DNA of 5,763 nt from an uncultured Clostridiaceae bacterium (GTDB lineage: Bacteria > Bacillota > Clostridia > Lachnospirales > Lachnospiraceae). Below the pieces are notes generated by a model. The model was not told the origin of the DNA, ran no database searches, and saw nothing but the letters and a program-made list of their open reading frames with translations. This document shows, one piece after another, positions 5,762 to 5,763 of the stretch (positions within the stretch are counted from its first letter, which is position 1; each line of letters begins with the position of its first letter). The stretch is from contig CAUCBQ010000134.1 in assembly GCA_958441075.1 (NCBI GenBank), positions 1 to 5,763 of the forward strand, read 5' to 3'. The position numbers were made by a program, and so were the translations under genes.

Positions 5762-5763
5762 TA

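Overview
The window carries a Gram-positive mgl-type sugar importer operon, preceded by the end of a sugar-sensing or sugar-binding gene cluster. All genes are on the + strand. Strong GGAGG-type ribosome binding sites, a lipoprotein-type binding protein (no outer membrane implied), mid-range base composition and AT-rich intergenic DNA with a sigma-A-like promoter suggest a gut-type Clostridia, most likely Lachnospiraceae. That lineage call is inference from style, not from a search.

Layout: (1) Positions 1-626 hold the 3' part of a type I periplasmic-binding-protein-fold gene. Its frame is open on both sides of an in-frame TGA at 168-170. It is either a nonsense pseudogene or, less likely, a recoded gene. 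(2) Positions 642-1694 encode a 350-residue galactose-binding-protein relative with an N-terminal membrane segment, 15 bases after the previous stop. (3) Positions 1695-1860 are an AT-rich regulatory gap with an 11-bp direct repeat, phased A-tracts, a sigma-A-like promoter, a possible CcpA (cre) site between its -35 and -10 boxes, and a small inverted repeat in the leader. (4) mglB (1861-3063) encodes the lipoprotein sugar-binding protein. (5) A strong terminator-like hairpin (3080-3116) lies between mglB and mglA. (6) mglA (3162-4664) encodes the tandem-domain ATPase. (7) mglC (4682-5761) encodes the permease and ends at the last base of the window.

How they work together: MglB captures a hexose (galactose, glucose or methyl-galactoside by family) outside the cell and delivers it to an MglC dimer, and MglA powers uptake. 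The hairpin after mglB probably lets most transcripts end there, so binding protein is made in excess over transporter. The two upstream binding-protein-like genes resemble sensor components that in Clostridia work with a histidine kinase and response regulator; none is visible here and they would lie upstream of the window.

Most of the window is a recognisable, ordinary importer. The points worth a second look are the in-frame TGA followed at once by a stable hairpin, the two unequal galactose-binding-protein paralogues, and the regulatory gap between them.
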